Shown here piece by piece: positions 53,259-62,261 of a stretch of 64,000 nt of DNA; the first letter of the stretch is position 1, and every line of letters begins with the position of its first letter. The notes beneath the pieces are model-generated. The model was not told where the DNA came from. It saw only the letters and a list, made by a program, of their open reading frames with translations, and ran no database searches. The stretch is taken from positions 3,653,001 through 3,717,000 of the forward strand of contig NZ_VFPT01000001.1 in NCBI RefSeq assembly GCF_006716865.1, read 5' to 3'. This stretch comes from Roseinatronobacter monicus. GTDB taxonomy: Bacteria > Pseudomonadota > Alphaproteobacteria > Rhodobacterales > Rhodobacteraceae. A program made the translations under genes and the position numbers.

Positions 53259-55993
53259 ACGCCGTTGAAATCGAACAAGCCGTTTCCGAACTTGCCGAGC
53301 AGCCGTTTGATGCGGCCGAATTTCCCTATGCCTTTCTCACCGCCTTCGGCAACAAAGAGACCACAATAAAGCGTCTGCGCACGGGCGCGTCCAACAAGTC
53401 CGACATTGGCGGCATCCTTCAGACCAACAACATCCACCTGAAAACCTGCGCGCCGGGCGACATCGCGGCCACCCTCACTGCGCTGCGCGACAGCCCCGCC
53501 ACCACCCGCGCCAAGGCGAAGTTCATCCTTGCCACCGATGGCATCGACCTTGAGGCCGAGGATATCACGAGCGGCGAAACCATCGCCTGCCGCTACACCG
53601 ATTTCCCTGACCATTTCGGCTTCTTCCTGCCGCTCGCTGGTATCTCCACCGTCAAGCAGATCCGCGAAAGCGCCTTTGACATTCGCGCCACCAGCCGCCT
53701 CAACCGGCTTTATGTCGAGCTGATCAAGGACAACCCCGACTGGGGCAGCGCGGAAAAACGCCATGACATGAACCACTTCATGGCGCGGCTGATCTTCTGC
53801 TTCTTCGCCGAAGACACCGACATTTTCGTCAGCGACAACCTGTTCACCGCCACCATCGACCAGATGGCCAACCGCGACGGGTCGAACACGCACGAGGTCA
53901 TTGGCGAAATCTTCAGGGCCATGAACACGGCCATCCCGAAACGGGCCGAGGCCAAGCTGCCCCGTTGGGCCGACACCTTTCCCTATGTCAACGGCGGGCT
54001 CTTCTCAGGCAGTACCGAGGTGCCGCGCTTTTCCAAGATCGCGCAGCGTTACCTGTCCCATATCGGCAGCCTCGACTGGACGCAGATCAACCCTGACATT
54101 TTTGGGTCCATGATCCAGGCCGTCGCGGACGAAGAGGAACGCTCGGTCCTCGGCATGCACTACACCTCGGTGCCGAACATCCTGAAGGTGCTGAACCCGC
54201 TCTTCCTCGATGATCTGCGCGCAGAGCTGGAGGTGGCGGGCGACAACGCGCGCAAACTCGCCAATCTGCGCGCGCGCATGGCCAAGATCCGCGTCTTCGA
54301 TCCTGCCTGCGGGTCGGGCAACTTCCTTGTCATCGCCTACAAGGAAATGCGCGCGCTGGAATATGAGATCAACAAGCGCCGGGGCGAACCACAACGCCGC
54401 ACCGATATTCCCCTGACCAACTATCGCGGGATCGAACTGCGGGATTTCTCGGCCGAGATTGCGCGGCTGGCGCTGATCATCGCGGAATATCAGTGCGACG
54501 TGCGCTATCGCGGCCAGAAAGAGGCGCTGGCCGAGTTCCTGCCGCTGGACGCGCAGAACTGGATCACCTGCGGCAACGCCCTGCGGCTGGACTGGCTGTC
54601 CATCTGCCCACCCACAGGGACGGGGGTCAAGTTTCAGGCTGATGACCTGTTCATGTCGCCGCTGGATCAGGCGCAGATCGACTTCGCGAACGAGGGGGGC
54701 GAGACCTATATCTGCGGGAACCCGCCTTATCAGGGTAGCGTAAATCAGACGCCTGAGCAGAAAGAAGATATGGCCCGCATCTTCGAACGATATTTGCCGA
54801 CCTATAAAGACCTCGACTACGTCGCTAGCTGGTTGGTGCGCTCAGCAGAATTTGCCGAAATAACGAAGGCATCGGCTGCATTTGTTACAACGAACTCGAT
54901 ATGCCAAGGCGAGCAGGTCGGGATGCTCTGGCCAATCCTTTTCTCCAAAGGTCAAAGAATTTTCTTCGCCCACACGTCGTTTTTGTGGCGGAATAACGCT
55001 GCCAACAACGCGGGCGTTACCTGCATTGTGGTGGGCCTTTCTAATCACGAAGTGGGTGAGGTCAGGTTGTTCGACGGTGAGATCGTGAGGGCAGTGCAAA
55101 ATATAGGTCCCTATTTGACGCCTTCCGACAACACAATCGTTAAGAAATCAAGCGTGCAAATCTCTGGGCTGCCAACCATGGTATCTGGGAACAAAGCGAC
55201 GGATGGCGGAAATCTGATTCTCACCCGTGAAAGGCGTGACGAAATAGTTTCGCGTTCCCCCAATATTGGCGAAAAAATCAAGAGGCTTGAGGGTGCAAAG
55301 GAGTTCATTCGAGGAGATTCTCGCTGGTGCCTTTGGTTGGTTGATGGGGATATTATCGATGCGTTAAGTGATCCCGAGATCAGCAAGCGGATTGAGGCCG
55401 TCAGGAAGGTTCGTCTGGAAAGCCGGGGGAAACAGGCGAATGATGCCGCGTCCTTTCCGCATCGCTTTGTCTATGCGCCACATGTTCCCGGCAGATCGAT
55501 TTTAATTCCTAGCGTGTCATCTGAGCGACGGGACTTCCTCCCATGCGGATACTTCGATGATCGCACGGTGATCGTTGCTCCCAATCTTGCAATGTATGGC
55601 GCCCCGATTTGGTGCCTTTCCCTTATAGCCTCGCGCCTACATCTGGTTTGGATCGCCACGGTCTGCGGCAAGCTGAAAACCGATTTCCGCTATTCAAACA
55701 CCCTCGGCTGGAACACCTTCCCCGTCCCCAAACTGACCGAAAAGAACCGCGCCGACCTGACAGCGGCGGCCGAAGGCATCCTTCTGGCCCGCGAGGCGCA
55801 TTTCCCCGCCACCATCGCCGACCTCTACGACCCCGAAAAAATGCCCGCCAACCTGCGTGCCGCCCATGACCACAACGACGAGGTGCTGGAACGCATCTAC
55901 ATCGGCCGCCGCTTCCGCAACGACACCGAGCGGCTGGAAAAACTGTTCGAGATGTACACGAAGATGACGACGAAGGTGGCTGACCTGGCCTGA
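53255..55993 (+). CDS. class I DNA methyltransferase (MmeI/YeeA-like)
   Basis: 912 residues. SAM motif I is FDPACGSGNFL (348-358) and motif IV is NPPY (489-492), giving N6-adenine or N4-cytosine specificity. Helical spacer upstream (HFMARLIFCFFAEDTDIF) and a target-recognition region at about 620-850, then a C-terminal helical end, as in MmeI/type IIL proteins. I do not see the D-(E)xK nuclease of MmeI in the N-terminal 180 residues. Cleavage may therefore come from another protein, such as the GIY-YIG gene downstream. Confidence 0.87.
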   Translation: MNAVEIEQAVSELAEQPFDAAEFPYAFLTAFGNKETTIKRLRTGASNKSDIGGILQTNNIHLKTCAPGDIAATLTALRDSPATTRAKAKFILATDGIDLEAEDITSGETIACRYTDFPDHFGFFLPLAGISTVKQIRESAFDIRATSRLNRLYVELIKDNPDWGSAEKRHDMNHFMARLIFCFFAEDTDIFVSDNLFTATIDQMANRDGSNTHEVIGEIFRAMNTAIPKRAEAKLPRWADTFPYVNGGLFSGSTEVPRFSKIAQRYLSHIGSLDWTQINPDIFGSMIQAVADEEERSVLGMHYTSVPNILKVLNPLFLDDLRAELEVAGDNARKLANLRARMAKIRVFDPACGSGNFLVIAYKEMRALEYEINKRRGEPQRRTDIPLTNYRGIELRDFSAEIARLALIIAEYQCDVRYRGQKEALAEFLPLDAQNWITCGNALRLDWLSICPPTGTGVKFQADDLFMSPLDQAQIDFANEGGETYICGNPPYQGSVNQTPEQKEDMARIFERYLPTYKDLDYVASWLVRSAEFAEITKASAAFVTTNSICQGEQVGMLWPILFSKGQRIFFAHTSFLWRNNAANNAGVTCIVVGLSNHEVGEVRLFDGEIVRAVQNIGPYLTPSDNTIVKKSSVQISGLPTMVSGNKATDGGNLILTRERRDEIVSRSPNIGEKIKRLEGAKEFIRGDSRWCLWLVDGDIIDALSDPEISKRIEAVRKVRLESRGKQANDAASFPHRFVYAPHVPGRSILIPSVSSERRDFLPCGYFDDRTVIVAPNLAMYGAPIWCLSLIASRLHLVWIATVCGKLKTDFRYSNTLGWNTFPVPKLTEKNRADLTAAAEGILLAREAHFPATIADLYDPEKMPANLRAAHDHNDEVLERIYIGRRFRNDTERLEKLFEMYTKMTTKVADLA

Positions 55994-55995
55994 TC

Positions 55996-56114
55996 TGACA
56001 TAGGGCGTAACGTTAACGCAAATACAGGCCACGTTTTGACATAAGGCTTGCCATTGCGCGGTGATCTGACATATGGATTTTCAAAACGGAGAAACTAGGG
56101 GCATTTCTGACATA
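55996..56114 (+). promoter_or_regulatory. four TGACATA direct repeats before fic
   Basis: TGACATA begins at 55996, 56037, 56067 and 56108, often as TCTGACATATGGA. Spacings are 41, 30 and 41 bases. The last repeat touches the fic start and the first overlaps the end of the methyltransferase gene. Possible operators or recombination scars. Confidence 0.45.
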
Positions 56115-57250
56115 TGGACATCCGGGCATTTCAGGCGGGCCAGACAGAGGACCGCTTTCACTACAAGGCGTTCCTGCCCGCGACGGTCTGCCATGAATGG
56201 GTCATCGCTGATCCGGAACTGACTGACCTTCTGGGCCGCGCCGACCGTGCCCTGGGAGAGTTGAACGCGTTCGCGCAGCTTGTCCCCGACATCGACTTTT
56301 TCATCCGCATGTATGTGGCCAAGGAGGCCACCCAATCGAGCCGGATCGAGGGGACCCAGACGAATATCGAGGATGCGTTCAAGGATGCCGATGACCTCGA
56401 CCCTGAAGAACGCGACGACTGGTCCGAGGTGCAGAATTACATCAACGCGGTGAACTTTGCGATTACGGCGCTGGACACTCTGCCGCTGTCTAACCGCCTG
56501 CTGCGCCAGACACATGAAATCCTGCTGACCGGCGTGCGTGGGGAGCACAAGCAACCGGGCGAATTCCGGCTCAGCCAGAACTGGATTGGTGTCAGCCTGA
56601 AAAACGCGACCTTTATCCCGCCGCATCATGACCATGTGCCTGACCTGATGAGCGACCTCGAAAAATTCTTGCATGCCGAGGATCTGTTCGTTCACCCGCT
56701 GATCCGCATCGCCATCGGCCATTACCAATTCGAGACAATCCACCCGTTTCTGGATGGCAACGGGCGGCTGGGGCGGTTGATGATTTCACTCTATCTGGCG
56801 TCCACAGGATTGTTGGAGAAACCGGCCCTTTACCTGTCCGATTATTTCGAACGCAACAAGACCGCATATATCGACCACTTGATGGCAGTTCGTCACGGCA
56901 ACCATATGCGCAACTGGCTGATCTTTTTCCTGCACGGGGTAGAGGAAACAGCGCGCGCCTCTGCAGGCGTGTTTCGCGCTATCCTGGCGATGAAGGCCCG
57001 GATCGAGCGTGATGTGCTGCCAAGATTCAGTGCGCGGCGTCAGGACAATGCCCATGCGCTGATGCGTCACCTCTATGCGCGCCCGGTTGTCGACGTGAAC
57101 ATGGCCGCCAAGATTATCGACGCCACAACGAACACGGCGTCTGCCTTGATTTCGGATTTGGTGGTGCATGGTGTGTTGGTGGAGGTGACTGGTCAACGCC
57201 GCAACCGGCTGTTCGTTTTTAATGAATACGTAGAACTGTTCCGAAGGTAG
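56114..57250 (+). CDS. Fic-domain AMP-transferase-like protein
   Basis: 378 residues. Full Fic motif HPFLDGNGRLGR (210-221). An N-terminal inhibitory helix, QSSRIEGTQ (74-82), marks it as a class II self-inhibited Fic protein. A winged-helix C-terminus (about 315-375) follows. Such proteins modify targets with AMP and often sit in restriction or TA loci. Its flank carries a partial copy of the helicase start, suggesting it was moved into this operon. Confidence 0.92.
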   Translation: MDIRAFQAGQTEDRFHYKAFLPATVCHEWVIADPELTDLLGRADRALGELNAFAQLVPDIDFFIRMYVAKEATQSSRIEGTQTNIEDAFKDADDLDPEERDDWSEVQNYINAVNFAITALDTLPLSNRLLRQTHEILLTGVRGEHKQPGEFRLSQNWIGVSLKNATFIPPHHDHVPDLMSDLEKFLHAEDLFVHPLIRIAIGHYQFETIHPFLDGNGRLGRLMISLYLASTGLLEKPALYLSDYFERNKTAYIDHLMAVRHGNHMRNWLIFFLHGVEETARASAGVFRAILAMKARIERDVLPRFSARRQDNAHALMRHLYARPVVDVNMAAKIIDATTNTASALISDLVVHGVLVEVTGQRRNRLFVFNEYVELFRR

Positions 57251-57254
57251 GCTG

Positions 57255-57344
57255 ATGAATAAATCCGTACCTTCAGTTTCCGTCAAATACGCCGCCAATG
57301 GCAGCTCGAACAAGTCCAACGAGCTTGATATGCGGGCAATGCAG
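57255..57344 (+). pseudogene. partial copy of the helicase start (30 codons)
   Basis: Encodes MNKSVPSVSVKYAANGSSNK, then SNELDMRAMQ. It differs from the first 30 residues of the helicase at 57628 at only about four positions, though synonymous sites differ widely. Similarity then stops. The interval 57345-57627 holds no gene. Confidence 0.8.
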
Positions 57345-57627
57345 AACGCAGCGCAGGCGTCACGGGTAATCCGCGCGACACTGGTTGCTGGCCTGATCCG
57401 GCCAGCTGATGCGGACCGCCCCCGTGCTGGATATGTACCCGCATGGGGATGACATGGAAAACATTTGATCGGGTTTTGATTGCGCAGACGCAGACGAGAG
57501 GGCGCGATTTGGAAAGTAATGATAAATCAAACCGTTACGTCGGCCATGGTGCGGCATTATTATTTGATTGGGTTTTGAGAGCCCGCCCTCAAGCGAGGGG
57601 TTCCAGGCCCATCAGAAAGAAAACAAC

Positions 57628-59676
57628 ATGACAAAGAGTGTCCCCTCCGTCTCCGTCAAATACGCCGCAAACGGCAGCTCGACCAAGTCGAACGAGTTGG
57701 GCATGCGCGCGATGCAAGAGCGCGCTTTTGAAAAACGCGGCGAGCAATACCTGCTGATTAAGTCGCCTCCCGCCTCGGGCAAATCGCGCGCGCTGATGTT
57801 CATCGCGCTCGACAAGCTGCACAATCAGGGCCTGCGTCAGGCCATCGTCGTGGTGCCGGAGAAGTCCATTGGGTCCAGCTTCAACGACGAGCCGCTGAGC
57901 AAACATGGCTTCTGGGCCGATTGGGAGGTGAAGCCGCAATGGAACCTGTGCAACGCCCCCGGTGGCGACGATGGCAAAGTCGGTGCTGTGGGCAAGTTCC
58001 TGGCCAGCGACGACAAGGTGCTGGTCTGCACCCACGCGACCTTTCGTTTCGCCGTCGACAAGTTCGGGATCGAGGTCTTTGATGATCGTCTGATCGCGGT
58101 GGACGAGTTCCATCACGTCTCGGCCAATCCCGACAACAAGCTGGGCACGCATCTGGGCGCGCTGGTCGCACGCGACAAGGTGCATCTGGTGGCAATGACC
58201 GGATCCTATTTCCGCGGCGATGCCGAGGCAGTCCTGTCGCCCGAGGACGAGGCGAAGTTCGATACCGTCACCTACACCTACTATGAGCAGCTGAACGGCT
58301 ACAAGTACCTCAAGACGCTCGATATCGGGTATTTCTTCTATTCCGGGTCCTATGCGGATGACATCCTCAAGGTGCTGGACCCGTCCGAGAAGACCATCCT
58401 GCACATCCCGAATGTGAACTCGCGCGAAAGCACGAAGGACAAGCACCGCGAGGTCGAGCACATCATTGATGCCCTGGGCGATTGGCAGGGGACGGACCCC
58501 GCCACCGGGTTTCAGCTGGTCAAGACGCCGGAGGGGCGTGTGCTGCGCATCGCCGATCTGGTGGATGATGAACCGGCCAAGCGGGACAAGGTTTCCGCCG
58601 CGCTGAAGGACCCCGCGCAGAAGAACGCCCGCGACCATGTCGACATCATCATTGCCCTGGGGATGGCGAAGGAAGGGTTCGACTGGATCTGGTGCGAACA
58701 CGCCCTGACGGTCGGCTATCGCGCCAGCCTGACCGAGATCGTGCAGATCATCGGCCGCGCCACCCGCGATGCCGAGGGCAAAACGCGCGCGCGCTTCACC
58801 AACCTGATCGCCGAGCCTGACGCCGCGGCTGAGGCGGTGACGGAAGCCGTGAACGATACGCTGAAGGCGATCGCCGCCAGCCTGCTGATGGAGCAGGTGC
58901 TGGCCCCGCGTTTCAACTTCACGCCCAAGACTGTGAAATGTGGCCCTGTCGAAGGGTTCGATTACGGCGCGGGCGGCTATGATCCGGGCAAGGAGAACGT
59001 CGGCTTCAACGAGGCCAGCGGGCAGTTCCAGATCGAGATCAAGGGGCTGGTCGAACCCAAGAGCAAGGAGGCCAAGCGCATCTGCCAGGAAGACCTGAAC
59101 GAAGTGATCACAGCCTTCGTTCAGGACAAGACCACAATCGAGCGCGGGCTGTTTGATGAAGAACTGGTCCCCGAAGAACTGACCCAAGTGCGCATGGGCA
59201 AGATCGTCGCCGCGCGGTTTCCCGAACTGGACACCGAGGATCAGGAGGCCGTGCGCCAACATGCCGTGGCCGCGCTGAACCTGACCCAGAAGGCCAAGGA
59301 AATCGCGCTGACAGGCGGTGAGGATGGCGAGGTATCCGCCAACACAGCACTGATCGACGGCGTGCGTAAATTCGCTATGGATGTGCGCGAGCTGGATATT
59401 GATCTGATCGACCGGATCAACCCGTTCGGGGAAGCCTATGCGATCCTGGCCAAAACCATGAGCGAGGAAAGCCTGAGGCAAGTCGCTGCGGTGATTACTG
59501 CGAAGAAAATTCAGCTCACCCCGGAAGAGGCGCGCGCGCTGGCCAAACGAGCGGCGGCATTCAAGCAGGAACGCGGGCGATTGCCGTCGATCACATCGGC
59601 TGACCCATGGGAGAAGAAAATGGCTGAAGGGGTGGCCTACCTTATCCGCATGAAACAGGAGGCCGCCAATGGCTAA
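57628..59676 (+). CDS. DEAD/DEAH-type superfamily 2 helicase of a restriction-like system
   Basis: 682 residues from the ATG giving MTKSVPSVSVKYAANG. Walker A SPPASGKSRAL (46-56), Walker B/DExH as VDEFHHVS (158-165), motif III AMTGSY and motif VI-like EIVQIIGRATRD. The C-terminal 250 residues are helical. The ATG of the GIY-YIG gene overlaps its end by 8 bases, indicating a complex. Resembles helicases of type III-like or methyltransferase-linked systems. Confidence 0.88.
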   Translation: MTKSVPSVSVKYAANGSSTKSNELGMRAMQERAFEKRGEQYLLIKSPPASGKSRALMFIALDKLHNQGLRQAIVVVPEKSIGSSFNDEPLSKHGFWADWEVKPQWNLCNAPGGDDGKVGAVGKFLASDDKVLVCTHATFRFAVDKFGIEVFDDRLIAVDEFHHVSANPDNKLGTHLGALVARDKVHLVAMTGSYFRGDAEAVLSPEDEAKFDTVTYTYYEQLNGYKYLKTLDIGYFFYSGSYADDILKVLDPSEKTILHIPNVNSRESTKDKHREVEHIIDALGDWQGTDPATGFQLVKTPEGRVLRIADLVDDEPAKRDKVSAALKDPAQKNARDHVDIIIALGMAKEGFDWIWCEHALTVGYRASLTEIVQIIGRATRDAEGKTRARFTNLIAEPDAAAEAVTEAVNDTLKAIAASLLMEQVLAPRFNFTPKTVKCGPVEGFDYGAGGYDPGKENVGFNEASGQFQIEIKGLVEPKSKEAKRICQEDLNEVITAFVQDKTTIERGLFDEELVPEELTQVRMGKIVAARFPELDTEDQEAVRQHAVAALNLTQKAKEIALTGGEDGEVSANTALIDGVRKFAMDVRELDIDLIDRINPFGEAYAILAKTMSEESLRQVAAVITAKKIQLTPEEARALAKRAAAFKQERGRLPSITSADPWEKKMAEGVAYLIRMKQEAANG

Positions 59677-60880
59677 CGGGTTCACGGAAGACGACGATGC
59701 GCTGCTGGCCGAGCTGGGCGTTGAGGTCGAAACGAAAAAGCAAGTTTCCCGCACCCCGCGCGAAGAGCGGATCATCGCAGGCTTCGAAGAAATTCAGCGT
59801 TTTGTCGATGAGCACGGCCGCCGTCCGCAGCATGGCGAGGATCGCGACATCTTCGAGCGCCTGTATGCAGTCCGCCTTGACCGGATTGCCGAGTTACAGG
59901 AATGCCGCGACCTGATTGAGCCTATGGATCATCAGGGACTGCTGAGTGGCACGCCACTGGCGCTGCCGGGTGATGCCGAGGAGATGGATGACGACGCGCT
60001 TCTGGACGCGCTCGGGATCGAGGTTGAAGCGCCAGCGATCACAGAACTGAAACATGTCCGATCGACGACAGAGAAAAAGGCCGCGGAAGAGATCGCGAGC
60101 CGTGATCGATGTGAAGATTTTGCGCGCTTCAAGCCTCTGTTCGAGCAGGTGCAGAAGGAACTTGACACCGGCTTGCGCGAGGCACGGAAATTCGAGCTGA
60201 AATCGGAAATCGAGCCCGGCCGTTTCTTCATCGTGGGTGGGCAGAAAGCCTATGTCGCCGAAATGGGGGAAATGAAGCTCACGGATCATGGGCGCACGGA
60301 TGCGCGGCTGCGGGTGGTTTTCGACAACGGGACCGAAAGCAATATGCTGATGCGATCGCTGCAGCGTGCCCTGAACGCAGATGGCGACGCCGGGCGGCGC
60401 ATATCCGAGCCGCATGCCGGGCCATTGTTCTCTGATCGGACGATGGACGGAGATGAGGCCAGTGGTACTATCTATGTGCTGCGCAGCAAATCCGATCACC
60501 CACGGGTGGCCGAGAACCGCGATCTGGTTCACAAGATCGGTGTGACCAACATGAGCGTGGAAAAGCGCATTGCAGGGGCACAGCTGCAGCCGACATTCCT
60601 GATGGCCAATGTCGAGATTGTCGCCACCTATGAGCTGTACAACATCAACCGCACCCGCCTTGAAAAACTGATCCATCGCATCTTTGAACCAGCACGGCTC
60701 GATATAGAGATTTTGGACCGCTTCGGGCGGCCTGTGGCCCCGAAGGAATGGTTTCTGGTACCGCTCTTCGCGATCAACGATGCTGTCGAGAAAATCAAGG
60801 ACGGTACGATTGCCGGTTTCGTCTACGACCCCACTCAGGCGAAATTCATCCGTCGATCAGACAAGGGCGGTGGCGATTAA
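59669..60880 (+). CDS. GIY-YIG nuclease (T5orf172-like) of a restriction-like system
   Basis: 403 residues. The C-terminal nuclease core has GTIYVLRSKS (266-275), HKIGVTNM (288-295), R300 in VEKRIAGAQ and E332 in RLEKLIHRIF. The N-terminal half carries two copies of a DDDALLxxLGxEVE motif (about 8-21 and 107-120), perhaps to dock on the helicase. Last gene of the operon. Confidence 0.87.
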   Translation: MANGFTEDDDALLAELGVEVETKKQVSRTPREERIIAGFEEIQRFVDEHGRRPQHGEDRDIFERLYAVRLDRIAELQECRDLIEPMDHQGLLSGTPLALPGDAEEMDDDALLDALGIEVEAPAITELKHVRSTTEKKAAEEIASRDRCEDFARFKPLFEQVQKELDTGLREARKFELKSEIEPGRFFIVGGQKAYVAEMGEMKLTDHGRTDARLRVVFDNGTESNMLMRSLQRALNADGDAGRRISEPHAGPLFSDRTMDGDEASGTIYVLRSKSDHPRVAENRDLVHKIGVTNMSVEKRIAGAQLQPTFLMANVEIVATYELYNINRTRLEKLIHRIFEPARLDIEILDRFGRPVAPKEWFLVPLFAINDAVEKIKDGTIAGFVYDPTQAKFIRRSDKGGGD

Positions 60881-60992
60881 GTTCACTACGACAATCTCGG
60901 CCTAAACATTTGTTTGTCATGACATGTGCGGACACGCCTGACTGTTTCACCCCGAAATGGGTGTCTGCTGTGTACCAGTTGGTTTTGGCTGT

Positions 60993-61667
60993 TCAGCGAT
61001 CACCCAGCTGATCACTATCCGAAGTATCACCGAGGTGTCTTCCTCTATTTTCGGCCATCATTCGCTGCCACGCGGCGGTATCTTCAGAATATAGTTTGAG
61101 GTCATCGTAATTTTCCCAATGAGGCGGTGCAGGAATGTCCTCCGGATGAAATTGATACCGTGTGGTTATCCGGACGGCATCACGAATGACTTCTGGATGC
61201 GTATGTGGCATTCCTCGCCAATCGGTCTTAAAAATGAAGCGCGCCACTTCTATTCGAGTGTTCATGCTCATATCGGGATACTTCAAATTCAAAAAACCCA
61301 TGATGGAAAAAAATTCATCGACGATTTTACCAAAGGCTTCGGGCTTGGTGCTGCTTGCGCGCCCAAGTAGAATTTCATTCAAATCTCCACCTGTCAAAAT
61401 TGCGAACTTCACGAGCGCATGAGATGGTACGGGCCTGATGCCTTTTTCATAGTCACTGTAAGTTCTCGCCGTTACCTCCATCATCGACGCGGCGTCTTTC
61501 ATTTTCAATTTATGACGCATACGAAACGCACGGAGGTTTTCGTTTGCCCCTCTCCTTGGCGAATACGTTTGCACCATGAACTCTCGACCTTGCCGCTGCG
61601 CCTCTTCTTCCTCCGCCTGCGCAATTTCTTTGGGAGAACCGCTTTGCGGCAGGCGAAATCCAGACAT
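60993..61667 (-). CDS. helix-turn-helix regulator
   Basis: 224 residues from the ATG giving MSGFRLPQSGSPKEIA, preceded by AGGAGG. Xre-type HTH in FRMRHKLKMKDAASMMEVTA, then RTYSDYEKGIRPVPSHAL. A long C-terminal region without known domain follows. Divergent from the excision/integration genes, so probably the island's control switch. Confidence 0.85.
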   Translation of the reverse strand: MSGFRLPQSGSPKEIAQAEEEEAQRQGREFMVQTYSPRRGANENLRAFRMRHKLKMKDAASMMEVTARTYSDYEKGIRPVPSHALVKFAILTGGDLNEILLGRASSTKPEAFGKIVDEFFSIMGFLNLKYPDMSMNTRIEVARFIFKTDWRGMPHTHPEVIRDAVRITTRYQFHPEDIPAPPHWENYDDLKLYSEDTAAWQRMMAENRGRHLGDTSDSDQLGDR

Positions 61668-61743
61668 ACTTACCTCCTGATCGAAAGAAGCGGAAGATAC
61701 TTTCCGATTATTTGACTTATTGCAGAGCCTTGTTGCATACAAC

Positions 61744-62010
61744 ATGCAGATGGCAATAATTGCAGAAAAGATACGGATGCTGCAAGAAATGTCAGATTTG
61801 TTTAAAAGTGGTCAAACGCCGGAAGCATGGAGTGAGGAGCTCAGCGTACATGGTGTTCATGTTTCGCCCCGGCTGATTCGAACGAAGGCTCGTGAAACAG
61901 GCCACTTCCATAAGTTGGGGCGCTTGATGCTGCTAACTCCTGCTCAAATGGAGCGCCTGCTCGAAAGCACTTCGGGCGAACGGGAAATAACAAAGCGGAA
62001 TCTACCATGA
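61744..62010 (+). CDS. small unknown protein before the excisionase-like gene
   Basis: 88 residues from MQMAIIAEKIRMLQEMSDLF. The middle (WSEELSVHGVHVSPRLIRTK) could be a helix-turn-helix. Its stop overlaps the next ATG by 4 bases. Likely a regulator or directionality factor. Confidence 0.55.
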   Translation: MQMAIIAEKIRMLQEMSDLFKSGQTPEAWSEELSVHGVHVSPRLIRTKARETGHFHKLGRLMLLTPAQMERLLESTSGEREITKRNLP

Positions 62011-62261
62011 TCAAAGCGGTACGCATTCCCTTGGATTGGGGCGCAGCCTTGCGCAGGGCAGATGCAGCACGGTATTGTGGGCACTCGCCCGGGCATTTCG
62101 ACAAGCTGGTGAGAAGTGGCATCTACCCGCCCGGCCGTAATGCTGATGGCGTCGCGGTGTGGCTGCGGTGGGAGTTGGATTCCGCCCTTGCCGATCTGCC
62201 CACGATTGGAGGGCAGGTGTGGAATGAGGGAAATAGCTGTGATGAGGCGTTCGGTTGCTAA
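62007..62261 (+). CDS. AlpA/excisionase-like DNA-binding protein
   Basis: 84 residues. LRRADAARYCGHSPGHFDKL, then VRSGIYPPGRNADGVAVWLR, is a winged-helix of the MerR-like AlpA type with the usual W near the end. Overlaps the integrase frame by 7 bases, as excisionase genes often do. Confidence 0.75.
   Translation: MIKAVRIPLDWGAALRRADAARYCGHSPGHFDKLVRSGIYPPGRNADGVAVWLRWELDSALADLPTIGGQVWNEGNSCDEAFGC

Noticed and set aside
57589..59775. Long open frame of 728 codons on the minus strand opposite the helicase and start of the GIY-YIG gene
   Set aside because: It is the antisense shadow of GC-rich coding sequence. The plus-strand frames carry clear helicase and nuclease motifs and overlapping stops and starts.
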